The position numbers and the translations under genes are program-made. This document shows, in pieces, positions 63,020-64,000 of a DNA stretch of 64,000 nucleotides. The stretch lies in contig NZ_BDUD01000001.1 of NCBI RefSeq assembly GCF_003113895.1, forward strand, positions 2,083,821 to 2,147,820, read 5' to 3'. Under the pieces are notes generated by a model. It was not told the origin of the DNA and ran no database searches. It saw nothing but the letters and a program-made list of their open reading frames with translations. Origin of the DNA: Nostoc commune NIES-4072 (lineage in GTDB: Bacteria > Cyanobacteriota > Cyanobacteriia > Cyanobacteriales > Nostocaceae). Positions within the stretch are counted from its first letter, which is position 1; each line of letters starts with the position of its first letter.

Positions 63020-63330
63020 AATATTTTCTGTTACTGTTAAGTACTGTGTCTACAAAGATGTATGAGTGTATGCATACCTATTTTGTGGAATTAGGCATAG
63101 CGATCGCACAATCTCATAATCTCAGGAGTCATGTCAATTATCCAGGGCGATCGCATCTAAATTATTCTTGGCCACAAACAAGGTATCGTTAATTTTATTC
63201 TCTGTTGATGATGAGTAACCGCTCAATAATCCGAGGTAAATTGCTCAGTCACAAGCCTCAAATAGCGTAAAATCGTTCTTGAACTGGTAGTTGCCTCGAT
63301 TTATTGAACGGATACGATCATGAGCCATAC
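63020..63330. other. Spacer upstream of RTX duplicate 2, 311 bp
   Basis: Bases 63020-63195 are the second copy of the duplicated upstream DNA (see 61202-61380). The rest has no recognisable gene or terminator. Confidence 0.65.
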
Positions 63331-63936
63331 CTATGTAGTCAGGTCAACGTTTGCTACAATCGCAATTAGCTCATTACCGCCAGGGAGTTGGGCGAAAATT
63401 AAAGTATCAAGCTGAGTTATCACAGAGGCTGTTTGAAGTTTATAACTCACACTTGTACTAAGTCCCAACTGATCGATACCCTTCTCAAAGCCCAAAATAG
63501 TAGCAAAGTCATTGTCGCCAGCAGATATATAATAAGAGTTGTTCGCATCCCCAAGCACAAATAAATCTTTCACGCCATCGCCATTCGTATTTGTGATCTC
63601 GCCCTGATTGTCAACCGCACCGCCACCAACTAAGACGTCTCTCTCAAATGATGTTCCTCTACCAGGGGCAAATCCATTGAGAGTGTCACTACCAGCACCC
63701 CCTACGAGAAAATCCTCAAAGAATCCTTGAGGAGCATTTGGAGATCCGCTAGGGCCTCCAAGCAACAAATCATTACCATCGCCCCCAAATATTACGTCAC
63801 TACCCTGATCTCCATTGAGGGTGTCATTGCCACCATTGCCAAAAAGCAAATCGTTACCAAGACCTCCATTGATGCTATCGTTACCGCTACCCCCATTTAG
63901 GGTATCATCGCCGCTAGTTCCTTGTAAGGTTGCCAT
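63331..63936 (-). CDS. RTX calcium-binding protein, 201 aa
   Basis: From the ATG at 63936 (GGAGAT nine bases upstream) the protein starts MATLQGTSGDDTLNGGSGND. It has RTX nonapeptides over residues 8-60, a second RTX patch near 75-90, and a C-terminal domain with FATILGFEKGIDQLGL and YKLQTASVITQLDTLIFAQL, a pattern frequent in cyanobacterial calcium-binding proteins. It has no N-terminal signal and is likely exported by a type I system encoded elsewhere. It is unrelated to the tandem pair outside the RTX repeats. An upstream TTG at 63960 is a less likely start. Confidence 0.8.
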   Translation of the reverse strand: MATLQGTSGDDTLNGGSGNDSINGGLGNDLLFGNGGNDTLNGDQGSDVIFGGDGNDLLLGGPSGSPNAPQGFFEDFLVGGAGSDTLNGFAPGRGTSFERDVLVGGGAVDNQGEITNTNGDGVKDLFVLGDANNSYYISAGDNDFATILGFEKGIDQLGLSTSVSYKLQTASVITQLDTLIFAQLPGGNELIAIVANVDLTT

Positions 63937-64000
63937 ATTTTTTATCTCCAAAAGTTGCAAATTTTACTATTACCTGCCCTACTTAAATATTATTTATATT

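Overview
The window looks like chromosome from a filamentous, heterocyst-type cyanobacterium close to Nostoc. The evidence is the many HIP1 octamers (GCGATCGC), the abundance of small dispersed and tandem repeats, the nblS-purD pair, and above all a complete scytonemin (UV-A sunscreen) locus. Gene names come from recognisable motifs and gene order. No database search was run.

Region 1 (1-20000) is accessory and repeat-rich. It holds an IS66 transposase fragment, an ISAzo13-type insertion sequence that breaks a short-chain dehydrogenase gene, a SnoaL-like protein, a family 2 glycosyltransferase, and a two-gene ParB-like/ParA operon in which the ParA carries an N-terminal restriction-endonuclease-like domain. 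Next come a zinc-ribbon membrane protein, nblS, purD, a sugar-nucleotide epimerase, a divergent IS200/IS605 element (TnpA and TnpB), a Gly/Ser/Thr-repeat exported protein ending in a WGxxGxxG anchor, and a Cys-rich small protein.

Region 2 (20000-26500) holds a two-gene signalling operon: an ethylene-receptor-like histidine kinase and a REC-PAS-histidine kinase. It also holds an ArgJ-type acetyltransferase and an AAA ATPase of unknown role.

Region 3 (26500-54760) is the scytonemin locus. A leftward sensor kinase and a REC-AraC response regulator are separated by 1.7 kb of non-coding DNA from the rightward scyABCDEF genes. These are followed by a glycosyltransferase, tyrA, a DsbA-family gene, aroB, a fused trpE-trpG, trpC, trpA, a tyrosinase, trpB, trpD and aroG. 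The order matches what I recall for the Nostoc punctiforme cluster. An intrinsic terminator follows aroG. The dedicated shikimate, Trp and Tyr enzymes supply tryptophan and p-hydroxyphenylpyruvate. ScyB makes indole-3-pyruvate, ScyA couples it to p-hydroxyphenylpyruvate, and ScyC cyclises the product. ScyD, ScyE, ScyF and the tyrosinase all have signal peptides, so the late steps are probably outside the cytoplasm. A degenerate 50-65 bp repeat occurs three times upstream of scyA and once upstream of trpE. It is the best candidate here for a shared regulatory element.

Region 4 (54760-64000) holds a heavy-metal-associated-domain protein, a candidate terminated small RNA, a short-chain dehydrogenase lacking its catalytic lysine, a serine/threonine dehydratase gene broken by a tiny mobile repeat, an aromatic amino acid permease, SDR gene debris, and three RTX calcium-binding proteins. 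Two of the RTX genes are a tandem duplication that includes the upstream DNA.

No rRNA, tRNA or CRISPR array was recognised.
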